Below, one piece after another: positions 7,698 to 14,668 of a stretch of 14,668 nt of DNA. The stretch is from the NCBI GenBank assembly GCA_013388525.1, contig JACAFA010000154.1, positions 1-14,668 on the forward strand, read 5' to 3'. Position 1 is the first letter of the stretch, and each line of letters starts with the position of its first letter. The position numbers and the translations under genes are program-made. The notes beneath the pieces were generated by a model. The model was not told where the DNA came from. It did no database searches and saw only the letters and a program-made list of their open reading frames with translations. The DNA is from Ignavibacteriaceae bacterium (GTDB lineage Bacteria > Bacteroidota > Ignavibacteria > Ignavibacteriales > Ignavibacteriaceae).

Positions 7698-7941
7698 TTT
7701 CTTTTGAAATCAAGTAAAAAATGGCTACAAATATATTCATTGAAGAAAAGATAAACAAGCAAAACTGATAGTACCAATTCAACAATATTTTAACTTCTTT
7801 CCACTCAATATTAATACATAGTAACTATAATATGATTTATTAAACTTTCCATACGAATAGATTTCAAATTATAAACAAGATTTTTTTCATTATTTGCTAT
7901 TTTAAGTTATATGTTTTTCAAATTTATTTTTCTGCCAGAAA
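7698..7941. other. Divergent intergenic region, 244 bases
   Basis: This very AT-rich gap separates the minus-strand fatty-acid cluster from the plus-strand genes. It contains the promoter candidate at 7728-7758 for the minus strand. For the plus strand I see a TATAAT at 7826-7831 without a matching upstream element and more than 100 bases from the ABC ATPase start. A short dyad ATAGT-A-ACTAT at 7818-7828 overlaps it. I see no open reading frame, tRNA or terminator here. Confidence 0.6.
7728..7758 (-). promoter_or_regulatory. Candidate Bacteroidota-type promoter for the yceD-rpmF-plsX-fab operon
   Basis: On the minus strand TATATTTG (7728-7735) matches the TAnnTTTG -7 consensus, and TTG (7756-7758) lies 20 bases upstream, a typical spacing. 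The same stretch also fits a sigma-70 reading, TTGTTT-17-TATATT. The start site would be near 7721, giving a leader of about 20-25 bases before the DUF177 gene. The location just upstream of the first gene of the cluster supports it. Confidence 0.45.
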
Positions 7942-8844
7942 ATGCTCATTGTAAATAACCTCGTTAAAAAATTTAATAATACATTAGCTGTTGATAATCT
8001 TTCATTTCAGGTTAATCCTGGAAAAATATTCGGACTTCTTGGACCAAACGGCGCCGGAAAAACTACAACCATCAGGACAATTCTTAATATTATTAAACCA
8101 ACATCCGGTGAAATCATTTTTGATGGTCGACCGATTACTTATGAATATTACAATCTAATAGGTTATTTGCCAGAGGAAAGAGGATTGTACAAAAGAAGTA
8201 AAGTAATAGATGTTCTTATCTATTTTTCTGCATTGAAGAATCTTTCCAGAACTGATTCATTAATCCGTGCAGAATTCTGGTTAAAGAGATTGAACATTTT
8301 AGAATTCAGAGATAAAAAAATCGAGCAGTTATCAAAAGGTAATCAGCAGAAAGTTCAACTAATTGCAGCCATTTTGCATAATCCGCAGCTTCTTATACTT
8401 GATGAGCCTTTTACTGGTTTTGATCCGATTAACCAGCAGGAGGTAAAAGATTTAATTCTATCTTTTCTTTCAGAAGGAAAAACTATAATCCTTTCAACCC
8501 ATCAGATGGAACTCGCAGAAAAATTATGTGAGGATATTTTGCTTATCAATAACGGAAGAGAAGTTACTTCAGGAAAACTTTCTGATATAAAAAAGAACTT
8601 TGGAGGAAACAATATAAGATTAAGTTTTAGTGGTGATAACACTTTCTTAAAAAATCTTCCTGGCATCGTTAAATTTGATTTTTACAACAATTACACTGAC
8701 ATCCAATTAAAAGACGAAATTGTTCCTTCAGAGTTTTTGAAAAAAGTAATAAGCAATGTTGAAGTAAATCATTTTTCAATCATTGAACCGACTTTAAACA
8801 AAATCTTTATTGATTTAATAAAAAAGAATTCAGATAACTCATGA
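7942..8844 (+). CDS. ABC transporter ATP-binding protein, NatA/YhaQ-like
   Basis: This is the ATPase of an ABC-2 type exporter, working as a dimer on the inner face of the membrane with the permease encoded next. In 300 residues it has Walker A GPNGAGKT (34-41, K40), the signature LSKGNQQK (130-137), Walker B LLILDEP (150-156, catalytic E155), the D-loop region GFDP and the switch histidine H187 in STHQM. The Q-loop region reads YLPEERGLY (75-83), as in NatA/YhaQ-type ATPases. The last 80-90 residues look like the DUF4162 C-terminal domain common in this group. The substrate is unknown; sodium, antibiotics or peptides are options in relatives. The ATG has only a weak upstream site. The stop overlaps the permease start by ATGA, so translation is coupled. 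Confidence 0.9.
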   Translation: MLIVNNLVKKFNNTLAVDNLSFQVNPGKIFGLLGPNGAGKTTTIRTILNIIKPTSGEIIFDGRPITYEYYNLIGYLPEERGLYKRSKVIDVLIYFSALKNLSRTDSLIRAEFWLKRLNILEFRDKKIEQLSKGNQQKVQLIAAILHNPQLLILDEPFTGFDPINQQEVKDLILSFLSEGKTIILSTHQMELAEKLCEDILLINNGREVTSGKLSDIKKNFGGNNIRLSFSGDNTFLKNLPGIVKFDFYNNYTDIQLKDEIVPSEFLKKVISNVEVNHFSIIEPTLNKIFIDLIKKNSDNS

Positions 8845-10082
8845 AAAAGATATTTGCGGTTGCCAGATGGGAATTTCTTGAAAAAGTTAAGACAAAAGCC
8901 TTTATCATTTCACTGATAATTACTCCAATAATTATAATTTCATTTTCAATTTTGCCTTCTCTCTTATTCAGGCAGGAAACTCCAAAAGTTGAAGTAATTG
9001 GAGTGGTTGACACATCAGGAATTTACTTTGAGGGTTTGAGGAATGAGCTAAATAAATATAATCTTCCGGATGGACGACAGAATTACGTACTAATTAATCT
9101 TACATTCAACAACAAAAATTTTGAAGAACTAAAAGCAACTGCAAATAAAAACATACAATTAAGTTTACTTGAAGGATGTCTGATATTGAATAGTACAGAT
9201 AGCGATTCTGTTTATGCTGAATACGTAACAAAATCTATTGGAAATTTTAAGAACGTTGGAAGATTTGAAGAAGCATTAAGAGCTATCAGATTAACAAAGA
9301 AACTTGAGGAAAAAGGTGTAGATTCACAATTGATTCAATATTTTCAGGATAAAGTCATTGTGGAACAAATGAAAGTTGATGAAAGCGGAAATGTTTCTGA
9401 TATTGATTTTCTTACTACTTTTTTTGTTTCAATTATTTTCATCCTTCTGCTGATGATGATGGTTGTCTATTCAGGACAGATGCTCGTCAGAAGTATGATT
9501 GAAGAAAAATCCAGCCGATTAATTGAAATGCTTGTATCAAGCACCACACCTGACGAACTTCTTACCGGAAAAATAATTGGACTTAGCTTACTCGGACTTA
9601 CACAAATTATGATCTGGGTTATAATCGGGATAAGCCTCATAGCAGGTGCTGTAATTCCTTTAACTGCATTCAATAATATTTTTCCAATGTTATTATACTT
9701 TGTTCTTGGATTTTTGTTCTATGCCAGTTTATTTGTCGGTATTGGTTCAACTGTAAATACCGAACAGGAAGCTCAGCAGATAACTACCTACCTCAGTTTA
9801 ATATTAATGCTTCCTGTGGTTATTGCAATGCCGGCTATTCAAAATCCGGAATTTTTAGCCACAAGAATATTTTCTTATATACCATTGACAACACCAACAG
9901 TCATGCTGCTAAGGTTAAATATTGAAAATGTATCTGTGCTTGAAATAATTCTTACTTTATCAATTTTGGTTCTTTCTATTTTGATTGTTACAAGATTGAG
10001 TGCAAAGATTTTTCGAATAGGTATTTTGTCATACGGAAATACTCCATCACTAAAAGAAATAATCCGATGGATCAAAGAGTAA
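8841..10082 (+). CDS. ABC-2 type permease, NatB/YhaP-like
   Basis: This is the membrane partner of the upstream ATPase. The 413-residue protein has one N-terminal membrane segment (about 20-44) and a large extracytoplasmic domain (about 45-188). Five further hydrophobic segments follow at about 190-212, 243-275, 279-302, 312-331 and 364-386. The motif MIEEKSSRLIEMLVSSTTPDEL at 219-240 is the conserved coupling segment of ABC-2 permeases of the NatB type. The short start MKKIFAVARWEFLEKVKTKAF is also typical. It overlaps the ATPase gene by four bases. Substrate unknown. A 64-base gap follows before the next gene. Confidence 0.9.
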   Translation: MKKIFAVARWEFLEKVKTKAFIISLIITPIIIISFSILPSLLFRQETPKVEVIGVVDTSGIYFEGLRNELNKYNLPDGRQNYVLINLTFNNKNFEELKATANKNIQLSLLEGCLILNSTDSDSVYAEYVTKSIGNFKNVGRFEEALRAIRLTKKLEEKGVDSQLIQYFQDKVIVEQMKVDESGNVSDIDFLTTFFVSIIFILLLMMMVVYSGQMLVRSMIEEKSSRLIEMLVSSTTPDELLTGKIIGLSLLGLTQIMIWVIIGISLIAGAVIPLTAFNNIFPMLLYFVLGFLFYASLFVGIGSTVNTEQEAQQITTYLSLILMLPVVIAMPAIQNPEFLATRIFSYIPLTTPTVMLLRLNIENVSVLEIILTLSILVLSILIVTRLSAKIFRIGILSYGNTPSLKEIIRWIKE

Positions 10083-10135
10083 TGTTTTTCAGTAAATATG
10101 GAAATAATAATTATCCCTGCTTCAAATAGCAAAGT

Positions 10136-10140
10136 GAAGG
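10136..10140 (+). promoter_or_regulatory. Ribosome binding site supporting a TTG start
   Basis: GAAGG lies 6 bases before the TTG at 10147. There is no in-frame ATG nearby, so this site decides the start of the unknown gene before nadD. Confidence 0.55.
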
Positions 10141-10146
10141 TAAATT

Positions 10147-10860
10147 TTGAACATCTCTTCAACAAATAAAAATTCAGTAATAATTGTTGCTGACAAACCG
10201 ATAATTAATCCTTCGGAAATTACTACGTATGAAAATTTATCTGTGAATTATTCAGTTTTTCTTAATACGTTATTATTTTCAAACTGGGTGGAGATTTTAT
10301 TTGAGAACTTAAGTAATTTTGAAGTGGTTACTTTGTTGAACGAAAAGGATAAAGAATATCTTCCAAAATACCTTCTGCCTCACGATACAGTCACAATATT
10401 TTACAGTGAAGCAAGTCTTTTTGATATTACAGAATACTTAATCAAGCAAGTATCTTCCATCAATTCAAAAAATATAATTTTATTTTACAATTCAATCGGA
10501 CTTAATCAAAACGATATTTTGCGAATTTTTAATTTAATTCAAACAGATGAACCATCAATAGCAATTGGTAAGTCAATTAAAGATAAAATTGTTCTTACCT
10601 GCACAAACGGCATTGACAAAGATTTGATCAATCCACTTTTTACGAATAACAGAAAGTACAGTGATTATCTGAAAGCAATTAGTAACAAAGATTTTTTCAT
10701 TCATACTCTGGAAGGATTTTTCTCAGTAGATGATTTTGAAGATATTAAAAAGCTTTATATTGAACTATCAAAAAAAGAAAGTCTCTCATACTGCAGTCAG
10801 AAAATGCATGAGAGTTTCAATGATCTGTTTATAGAATATAAAGAGTTACTTAATGTCTAA
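10147..10860 (+). CDS. Unknown protein, possibly a degenerate GT-A-fold (DUF2064-like) transferase
   Basis: The 237-residue soluble protein has no signal peptide or membrane segment. I do not recognise it firmly. Its layout resembles DUF2064/TIGR04282 sugar-transferase-like proteins. These have an N-terminal strand followed by an 'A..P' turn (SVIIVADKPI, about 10-19) and a central strand (NIILFYNSIG, about 108-117) where relatives carry an acidic GxDxP motif. Later they have a segment (LEGFFSVDDFEDIKKL) like the 'DVDTxEDL' end of that family. The acidic metal-binding residues and the GKVKTRL motif expected there are missing, so it would be catalytically altered if related. The start is TTG with a GAAGG site. 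It overlaps nadD by 8 bases, so the two are probably translated together. The fold call is inference from pattern only. Confidence 0.6.
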   Translation: MNISSTNKNSVIIVADKPIINPSEITTYENLSVNYSVFLNTLLFSNWVEILFENLSNFEVVTLLNEKDKEYLPKYLLPHDTVTIFYSEASLFDITEYLIKQVSSINSKNIILFYNSIGLNQNDILRIFNLIQTDEPSIAIGKSIKDKIVLTCTNGIDKDLINPLFTNNRKYSDYLKAISNKDFFIHTLEGFFSVDDFEDIKKLYIELSKKESLSYCSQKMHESFNDLFIEYKELLNV

Positions 10861-11431
10861 AGTTGGAATATTTGGCGGAACATTTGATCCAATACATCTT
10901 GGGCATTTAATTACTGCTCAGTCCGTAAGAGAGATAAGAAATCTTGACAAAATAATTTTTATTCCTGCTTTTATTTCTCCGCATAAAGGTGATATGAAAA
11001 CTTCGTCAGCAGAAGACCGGCTGAATATGATTAAGCTCGCCATTGATGGAATTCCTTTTTTTGATTATTCAGATATCGAAATAAAGAAAGGTGGCGTTTC
11101 TTACACAATTGAAACATTGAAAGAATTAAAGAAAATTTATGACGAAATGGAATTTATTATCGGATACGATAATATTTTTACTTTCCACACCTGGAAGGAG
11201 CCGGATGAAATTATGAAACTGGCAAAGATTATTGTACTAAAAAGAAAATCATCTCATCCTCCGCAATTTGAAGATAAATATTATAAGCAGGCTGTGTTTG
11301 TTCAAACGAGAGGAATTGAAATCAGTGCTACCGATTTGCGTGAAAGAGTTAGAAAAGGATTACCAATAAATTTTCTCGTTCCTCCTAAAGTGATGGAATA
11401 TATTTATCAACATAAATTATACACTGAATAA
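10853..11431 (+). CDS. nadD: Nicotinate-nucleotide adenylyltransferase
   Basis: This enzyme joins nicotinate mononucleotide and ATP to form deamido-NAD, a late step of NAD synthesis. The 192-residue length is typical. The nucleotidyltransferase motif GGTFDPIHLGHL is at residues 8-19, the substrate segment IGYDNIFTFHTWKEP at 103-117, and the ATP-binding ISATDLRERV at 157-166 (usually ISSTxIR). The ATG at 10853 lies inside the last codons of the upstream gene (8-base overlap), with a weak AAAGAG ahead of it. The next gene starts one base after its stop, so this is a tightly packed run. Confidence 0.95.
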   Translation: MSKVGIFGGTFDPIHLGHLITAQSVREIRNLDKIIFIPAFISPHKGDMKTSSAEDRLNMIKLAIDGIPFFDYSDIEIKKGGVSYTIETLKELKKIYDEMEFIIGYDNIFTFHTWKEPDEIMKLAKIIVLKRKSSHPPQFEDKYYKQAVFVQTRGIEISATDLRERVRKGLPINFLVPPKVMEYIYQHKLYTE

Positions 11432-11432
11432 A

Positions 11433-12353
11433 ATGAAAATTTTAGTAACAGGCGGCGCTGGTTTTATTGCCTCACAAATTGCAGATGCATACATTGAAGA
11501 AGGTCACGACGTTTACATTCTCGATAATCTTTATACGGGATTTGAGAAAAATATAAATCCTAAAGCCAGATTCATCAACGTTGACATAACATCTCCATCA
11601 ATAATAAATTTATTTGAAAAAGAAAATTTTGAAGTGGTAAATCATCACGCGGCACAAATTGATGTGAGAAAATCTGTTGATGATCCACTCTTTGATGCAA
11701 ATACAAATATTCTTGGAACTATAAATCTGCTCCAGGCTTGTGTTAAAACCGGCGTCAGGAAATTCATGTTTGCATCAACCGGCGGAGCTGTTTATGGCGA
11801 ACCGGAATACTTCCCTGCTGATGAAAAGCATCCGACTAATCCGGTATCTCCTTATGGAATAACGAAGCTTGCAATTGAAAAGTATTTATATTTTTATAAA
11901 AATGAATACGGTTTGAAGTACACAATACTGCGTTACGCAAATGTTTATGGACCAAGACAAAATCCATTTGGAGAAGCAGGTGTTGTTGCAATTTTCACAA
12001 GTAAATTATTAAAGAATGAAAATCCTGTCATCAATGGCGATGGTAAACAAACCCGTGATTATGTTTTTGTTGATGATGTTGTAAAAGCAAACTCATTAAC
12101 ACTTAATGATGTTAACTCAGAGATTTATAATGTCGGGACAGGCGTTGAAACAAGTGTAAATCAGTTGTTTGTTATGCTGAATAAAATTGCAGGAGGTAAA
12201 GCAAAAGAAAAGCATGGTCCTGCACCAAAAGGCGAACAGGCAAGAAGTGTAATCACTTCAGAAAAATTATTTCAAAAATTTAATTGGAAACCGTCAGTAA
12301 AAATTAATGATGGTTTGCAAAGAACCTTTGAGTCATTCAAAAAATTAAATTAA
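11433..12353 (+). CDS. NAD-dependent epimerase/dehydratase, UDP-glucose 4-epimerase-like
   Basis: This extended short-chain dehydrogenase acts on nucleotide sugars, most likely interconverting UDP-glucose and UDP-galactose or a related pair for surface polysaccharides. It has 306 residues. The NAD-binding motif TGGAGFIAS is at 6-14, where the usual glycine of FIGS is alanine (A13). Next come DNL at 31-33, HHAAQIDVRKSV at 71-82, catalytic S115/T116 in FASTGGAVYG, Y141 and K145 (YGITK), then RYANVYGPRQ and the sugar-binding end. It is shorter than E. coli GalE (338), like the GalE-like enzymes of many bacteria and archaea. Exact substrate cannot be read from sequence, so I give no symbol. It starts one base after nadD. 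Confidence 0.88.
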   Translation: MKILVTGGAGFIASQIADAYIEEGHDVYILDNLYTGFEKNINPKARFINVDITSPSIINLFEKENFEVVNHHAAQIDVRKSVDDPLFDANTNILGTINLLQACVKTGVRKFMFASTGGAVYGEPEYFPADEKHPTNPVSPYGITKLAIEKYLYFYKNEYGLKYTILRYANVYGPRQNPFGEAGVVAIFTSKLLKNENPVINGDGKQTRDYVFVDDVVKANSLTLNDVNSEIYNVGTGVETSVNQLFVMLNKIAGGKAKEKHGPAPKGEQARSVITSEKLFQKFNWKPSVKINDGLQRTFESFKKLN

Positions 12354-12361
12354 AAGAATTC

Positions 12362-13324
12362 TTGGTGAATAAGGATTTAATAGAAAAAGTATTCAATAAT
12401 GAACGAAGAAAAGTTGCCAGAGCAATTTCAATTGTTGAGAACTACAATTCAGAAGCATCTGAATTATTGAAACAGTTACACACCCGTGTTGGGAAAGCAT
12501 ATCGTATTGGAATAACCGGACCTCCCGGTGCAGGTAAAAGCACTATCACGAATCAATTGACAAAATTATTTCGCAGAGAAGGAAATAAAGTAGGAATAAT
12601 AGCTGTGGATCCAACAAGTCCATTTACAGGCGGTGCTTTGCTTGGCGACAGAATAAGAATGAACGAAATTGGAAATGATGAAGGAGTATTCATTCGAAGT
12701 ATGGCAACCAGAGGAAGTCTTGGCGGATTAAGCAGAAAAGCAATTGATGCTGCTGATGTTCTGGATGCTGCCGGATATGATTACATAGTTCTTGAAACTG
12801 TTGGTGTCGGTCAGTCTGAACTTGATATTGTTCAGGCAGCGGATACCACAATTGTTGTTTTAGTTCCTGAATCTGGCGACTCGGTGCAGGCTATGAAAGC
12901 CGGCTTGATGGAAATTGCAGACTTTTTTGTATTGAACAAAAGTGACAGACCTGGTGCTGATCAGGCAATTGCATCTCTTCAAACTACTTTGATGATGAAA
13001 GACCATGATGAAAAAACATGGATGCCCGGAATCATCAAAACAATTGCATCAGAAAATAAAGGTATAACTGAGGTTCTTCAGGAAATTGATAGGCACAAAA
13101 AATTTATGATGGATCAAAATCTGTTTCTTGCTAAAAGAGAAAAGCAGACAAAAAACAGAATTAAAGATATTGTTGAGAATAAAATTAAAGAAGTTTTGTG
13201 GAGTGAAAGTGGAGAAAAATCTTTAAATTCAACAGTAGAAAAAGTAATTCTTGGCAATTTATCACCTTACCATATTGCAGAAGAAATAATTGAAAACTTC
13301 ATTGGCAAAAAAACAATTAAGTAA
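12362..13324 (+). CDS. meaB: MeaB/ArgK-type G3E GTPase, mutase chaperone
   Basis: MeaB binds methylmalonyl-CoA mutase or related B12-dependent acyl-CoA mutases and uses GTP to gate cofactor loading and protect the enzyme. The 320-residue protein has Walker A GPPGAGKST (53-61), the conserved DPTSPFTGGALLGDRIRM (83-100), ETVGVGQSE (145-153) and the guanine-specificity motif NKSD (192-195). A helical C-terminal dimerisation region follows. The start is TTG at 12362 or, equally possible, the adjacent GTG at 12365; the ribosome site is weak. It lies 8 bases after the epimerase gene. No mutase gene lies in this window; its client is presumably encoded elsewhere. The following acyl-CoA dehydrogenase fits a branched-chain or odd-chain acyl-CoA pathway. 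Confidence 0.92.
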   Translation: MVNKDLIEKVFNNERRKVARAISIVENYNSEASELLKQLHTRVGKAYRIGITGPPGAGKSTITNQLTKLFRREGNKVGIIAVDPTSPFTGGALLGDRIRMNEIGNDEGVFIRSMATRGSLGGLSRKAIDAADVLDAAGYDYIVLETVGVGQSELDIVQAADTTIVVLVPESGDSVQAMKAGLMEIADFFVLNKSDRPGADQAIASLQTTLMMKDHDEKTWMPGIIKTIASENKGITEVLQEIDRHKKFMMDQNLFLAKREKQTKNRIKDIVENKIKEVLWSESGEKSLNSTVEKVILGNLSPYHIAEEIIENFIGKKTIK

Positions 13325-13359
13325 TTCAGCATCCTTAAGAAAATTTTGAGGTATAAGCT

Positions 13360-14520
13360 ATGGAAACTACCGACCAATCATTTTTAATGGAACTTACAGA
13401 AAATCAAATCTTAATCCGCGATACAATTCGGGATTTTTCCCAAAAGAAAATCAAACCAAAAGTAATGGAGTGGGACGAAGCACAATATTTTCCGATGGAA
13501 ATCTTCAGAGAACTCGGTGATCTTGGTTTTATGGGAATTATTTTTCCTGAAGAATATGGCGGCGCTGGATTAGGTTATGTTGAATTCGTTATTATCATTG
13601 AAGAACTTGGCATTGTTGATCCTTCCATATCACTATCTGTTGCAGCTCATAATGGTTTATGTACCAATCACATTTACAGATTCGGTAATGAAGCTCAAAG
13701 AAAAAAATATTTACCTGACTTGGTTTCAGCAAAAACTGTTGGTGCATGGGGATTAACAGAATCAGCATCAGGCAGTGATGCAGCAAGCCTTAAATCCATC
13801 GCTGAAAAGAAAGGCAATAAATATATTCTTAATGGAAGTAAAACTTTTACGACTCACGGTGCCTCAGCTAAAACATTAGTTGTAATGGCAATTACAAATA
13901 AAGATGCAGGTAAAAAAGGAATTTCGGCTTTTATTTTAGAAAAGGGAATGCCCGGATTAATTATTGGTAAAAAAGAAAATAAGCTGGGTATGAGAGCAAG
14001 CGAAACTGTTCAATTAACTTTTGAGAATTGTGAAGTGCCGGAAGAAAATTTACTCGGTGAAGAAGGAATGGGATTTATAAACGCAATGCAAATTTTAGAA
14101 GGAGGCAGAATTTCTATTGCGGCTGTAAGCCTCGGTCTAGCTCAAGGATGTCTCAACGAATCTTTAAAATATTCTCAGGAAAGATTTCAATTCGGAAAAC
14201 CGTTATCTGCTTTCCAGGCAACACAGTTTAAATTAGCAAATATGAAAACGAACATCGAAGCAGCAAGACTCCTCACCATGCGTGCAGCAAAAATGAAAGA
14301 CGATGGTTTGCCAAATATCAAAGAAGCAGCAATGGCAAAACTATTCGCAAGTGAAATTGCAGAAAAAGCTGCAAGCGAAGCTGTTCAGATTCACGGCGGT
14401 TATGGTTTTACAAAAGATTATCCTGTTGAAAAATATTTCAGAGATGTAAAACTGTTAACTATTGGAGAAGGAACTTCCGAAATCCAAAGGATTGTTATAG
14501 CAAGAGAATTATTAAAATGA
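13360..14520 (+). CDS. Acyl-CoA dehydrogenase, short/branched-chain type
   Basis: This FAD-dependent enzyme introduces the alpha-beta double bond of acyl-CoA and passes electrons to electron-transfer flavoprotein. It has 386 residues, normal for the soluble tetrameric family. The two family signatures are GAWGLTESASGSD (128-140) and QIHGGYGFTKDYPVEKYF (343-360). The catalytic base is E370 in IGEGTSEIQR, the position used by short-chain and butyryl-CoA dehydrogenases and not the alternative site of isovaleryl-CoA dehydrogenase. Exact chain length cannot be fixed from sequence. The ATG at 13360 has TGAGG 8 bases upstream. The gene lies 35 bases after meaB and is probably transcribed with it. 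A terminator candidate follows. Confidence 0.94.
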   Translation: METTDQSFLMELTENQILIRDTIRDFSQKKIKPKVMEWDEAQYFPMEIFRELGDLGFMGIIFPEEYGGAGLGYVEFVIIIEELGIVDPSISLSVAAHNGLCTNHIYRFGNEAQRKKYLPDLVSAKTVGAWGLTESASGSDAASLKSIAEKKGNKYILNGSKTFTTHGASAKTLVVMAITNKDAGKKGISAFILEKGMPGLIIGKKENKLGMRASETVQLTFENCEVPEENLLGEEGMGFINAMQILEGGRISIAAVSLGLAQGCLNESLKYSQERFQFGKPLSAFQATQFKLANMKTNIEAARLLTMRAAKMKDDGLPNIKEAAMAKLFASEIAEKAASEAVQIHGGYGFTKDYPVEKYFRDVKLLTIGEGTSEIQRIVIARELLK

Positions 14521-14546
14521 AAACAATCGGAATTCAAATAAAAGCA

Positions 14547-14582
14547 AACGAAAACTGCTTATTGTTCCTTTCGTTATTTTTA
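14547..14582 (+). terminator. Weak rho-independent terminator candidate after the acyl-CoA dehydrogenase gene
   Basis: A perfect 7-base inverted repeat, AACGAAA (14547-14553) and TTTCGTT (14569-14575), is separated by 15 bases and followed by ATTTTT (14576-14581). The stem is AT-rich with one G-C and one C-G pair, so it may be a weak terminator. It sits 27 bases after the stop codon and before the next gene start. Confidence 0.35.
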
Positions 14583-14604
14583 GATTAAACAAATTACAAT
14601 TTAT

Positions 14605-14668
14605 ATGAGCAACGAGTTATCGTCACTAGACATCCTCAAAATTCTTCAAAAGAACAAATCTCTTTTAA
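14605..14668 (+). CDS. N-terminal start of an unknown gene, cut by the right edge
   Basis: An ATG at 14605 opens a frame of 21 codons reaching the window end without a stop; the peptide starts MSNELSSLDILKILQKNKSL. The helical start with ILKILQKNK resembles the first helix of small MNT-type nucleotidyltransferases, but this is too short to claim. There is no clear ribosome binding site, so the gene itself is only probable. Confidence 0.4.
   Translation, partial: MSNELSSLDILKILQKNKSLL

Noticed and set aside
7769..7775. TAGTACC resembling half of a FapR operator upstream of the fab operon promoter
   Set aside because: The second half-site is absent, FapR is known from Firmicutes, and seven bases are expected by chance.
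7818..7828. ATAGT-A-ACTAT dyad in the divergent region as an operator
   Set aside because: Five-base arms in very AT-rich DNA are common by chance, and no second copy or linked promoter is seen.
10098..10169. Small ATG frame (23 codons) before the unknown gene at 10147
   Set aside because: It has no ribosome binding site, ends inside the next gene in another frame, and the 10147 gene has an intact N-terminal strand of its own, so neither a frameshift nor a leader peptide is supported.

Overview
This AT-rich window (roughly one third G+C by eye) is chromosomal and reads as ordinary core metabolism from a member of the Bacteroidota/Chlorobiota/Ignavibacteriota (FCB) group. Ignavibacteria are my best guess, which is an inference. 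It rests on the type II fatty-acid gene order ending in rnc, a cysteine-cluster protein of the DUF3109 kind, two promoter candidates that fit the TTG-N(17-23)-TAnnTTTG pattern known from Bacteroidota, and the low G+C content. I see no tRNA, rRNA, CRISPR array, insertion sequence or phage gene.

Left part, 1-7697, all on the minus strand. In transcription order it holds: yceD-like DUF177 gene, rpmF (ribosomal protein L32), plsX, fabH, fabD, a cysteine-cluster protein, fabG, acpP, fabF, rnc, and the first codons of a further gene that leaves the window at base 1. The genes are tightly packed or overlapping, so they probably form one operon. A second promoter candidate lies in front of acpP. Together they cover fatty-acid initiation and elongation (FabD, FabH, FabG, FabF on ACP) and the first step towards phospholipid (PlsX), linked to ribosome genes (L32, DUF177, RNase III).

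Middle, 7698-7941: a 244-base divergent intergenic region. It carries a good promoter candidate for the minus-strand operon and no clear one for the plus strand.

Right part, 7942-14668, all on the plus strand: a two-gene ABC-2 exporter (ATPase and permease overlapping by ATGA), an unrecognised protein that looks like a degenerate GT-A-fold transferase, nadD, a UDP-glucose-4-epimerase-like dehydratase/epimerase, the MeaB/ArgK GTPase that protects B12-dependent acyl-CoA mutases, and an acyl-CoA dehydrogenase. A weak terminator candidate follows, then the first 21 codons of another gene at the right edge. These right-hand genes do not form one pathway. NadD supplies NAD, the epimerase serves sugar nucleotides, and MeaB with the acyl-CoA dehydrogenase points to branched-chain or odd-chain acyl-CoA breakdown.

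I found no clearly new multi-gene system. The items most worth a second look are the cysteine-cluster gene embedded between fabD and fabG, a cysteine-bearing insertion in FabG just before the cofactor-binding loop, and the degenerate transferase-like protein before nadD. Several starts in the window are TTG (rnc, fabD, the 10147 gene and possibly meaB).
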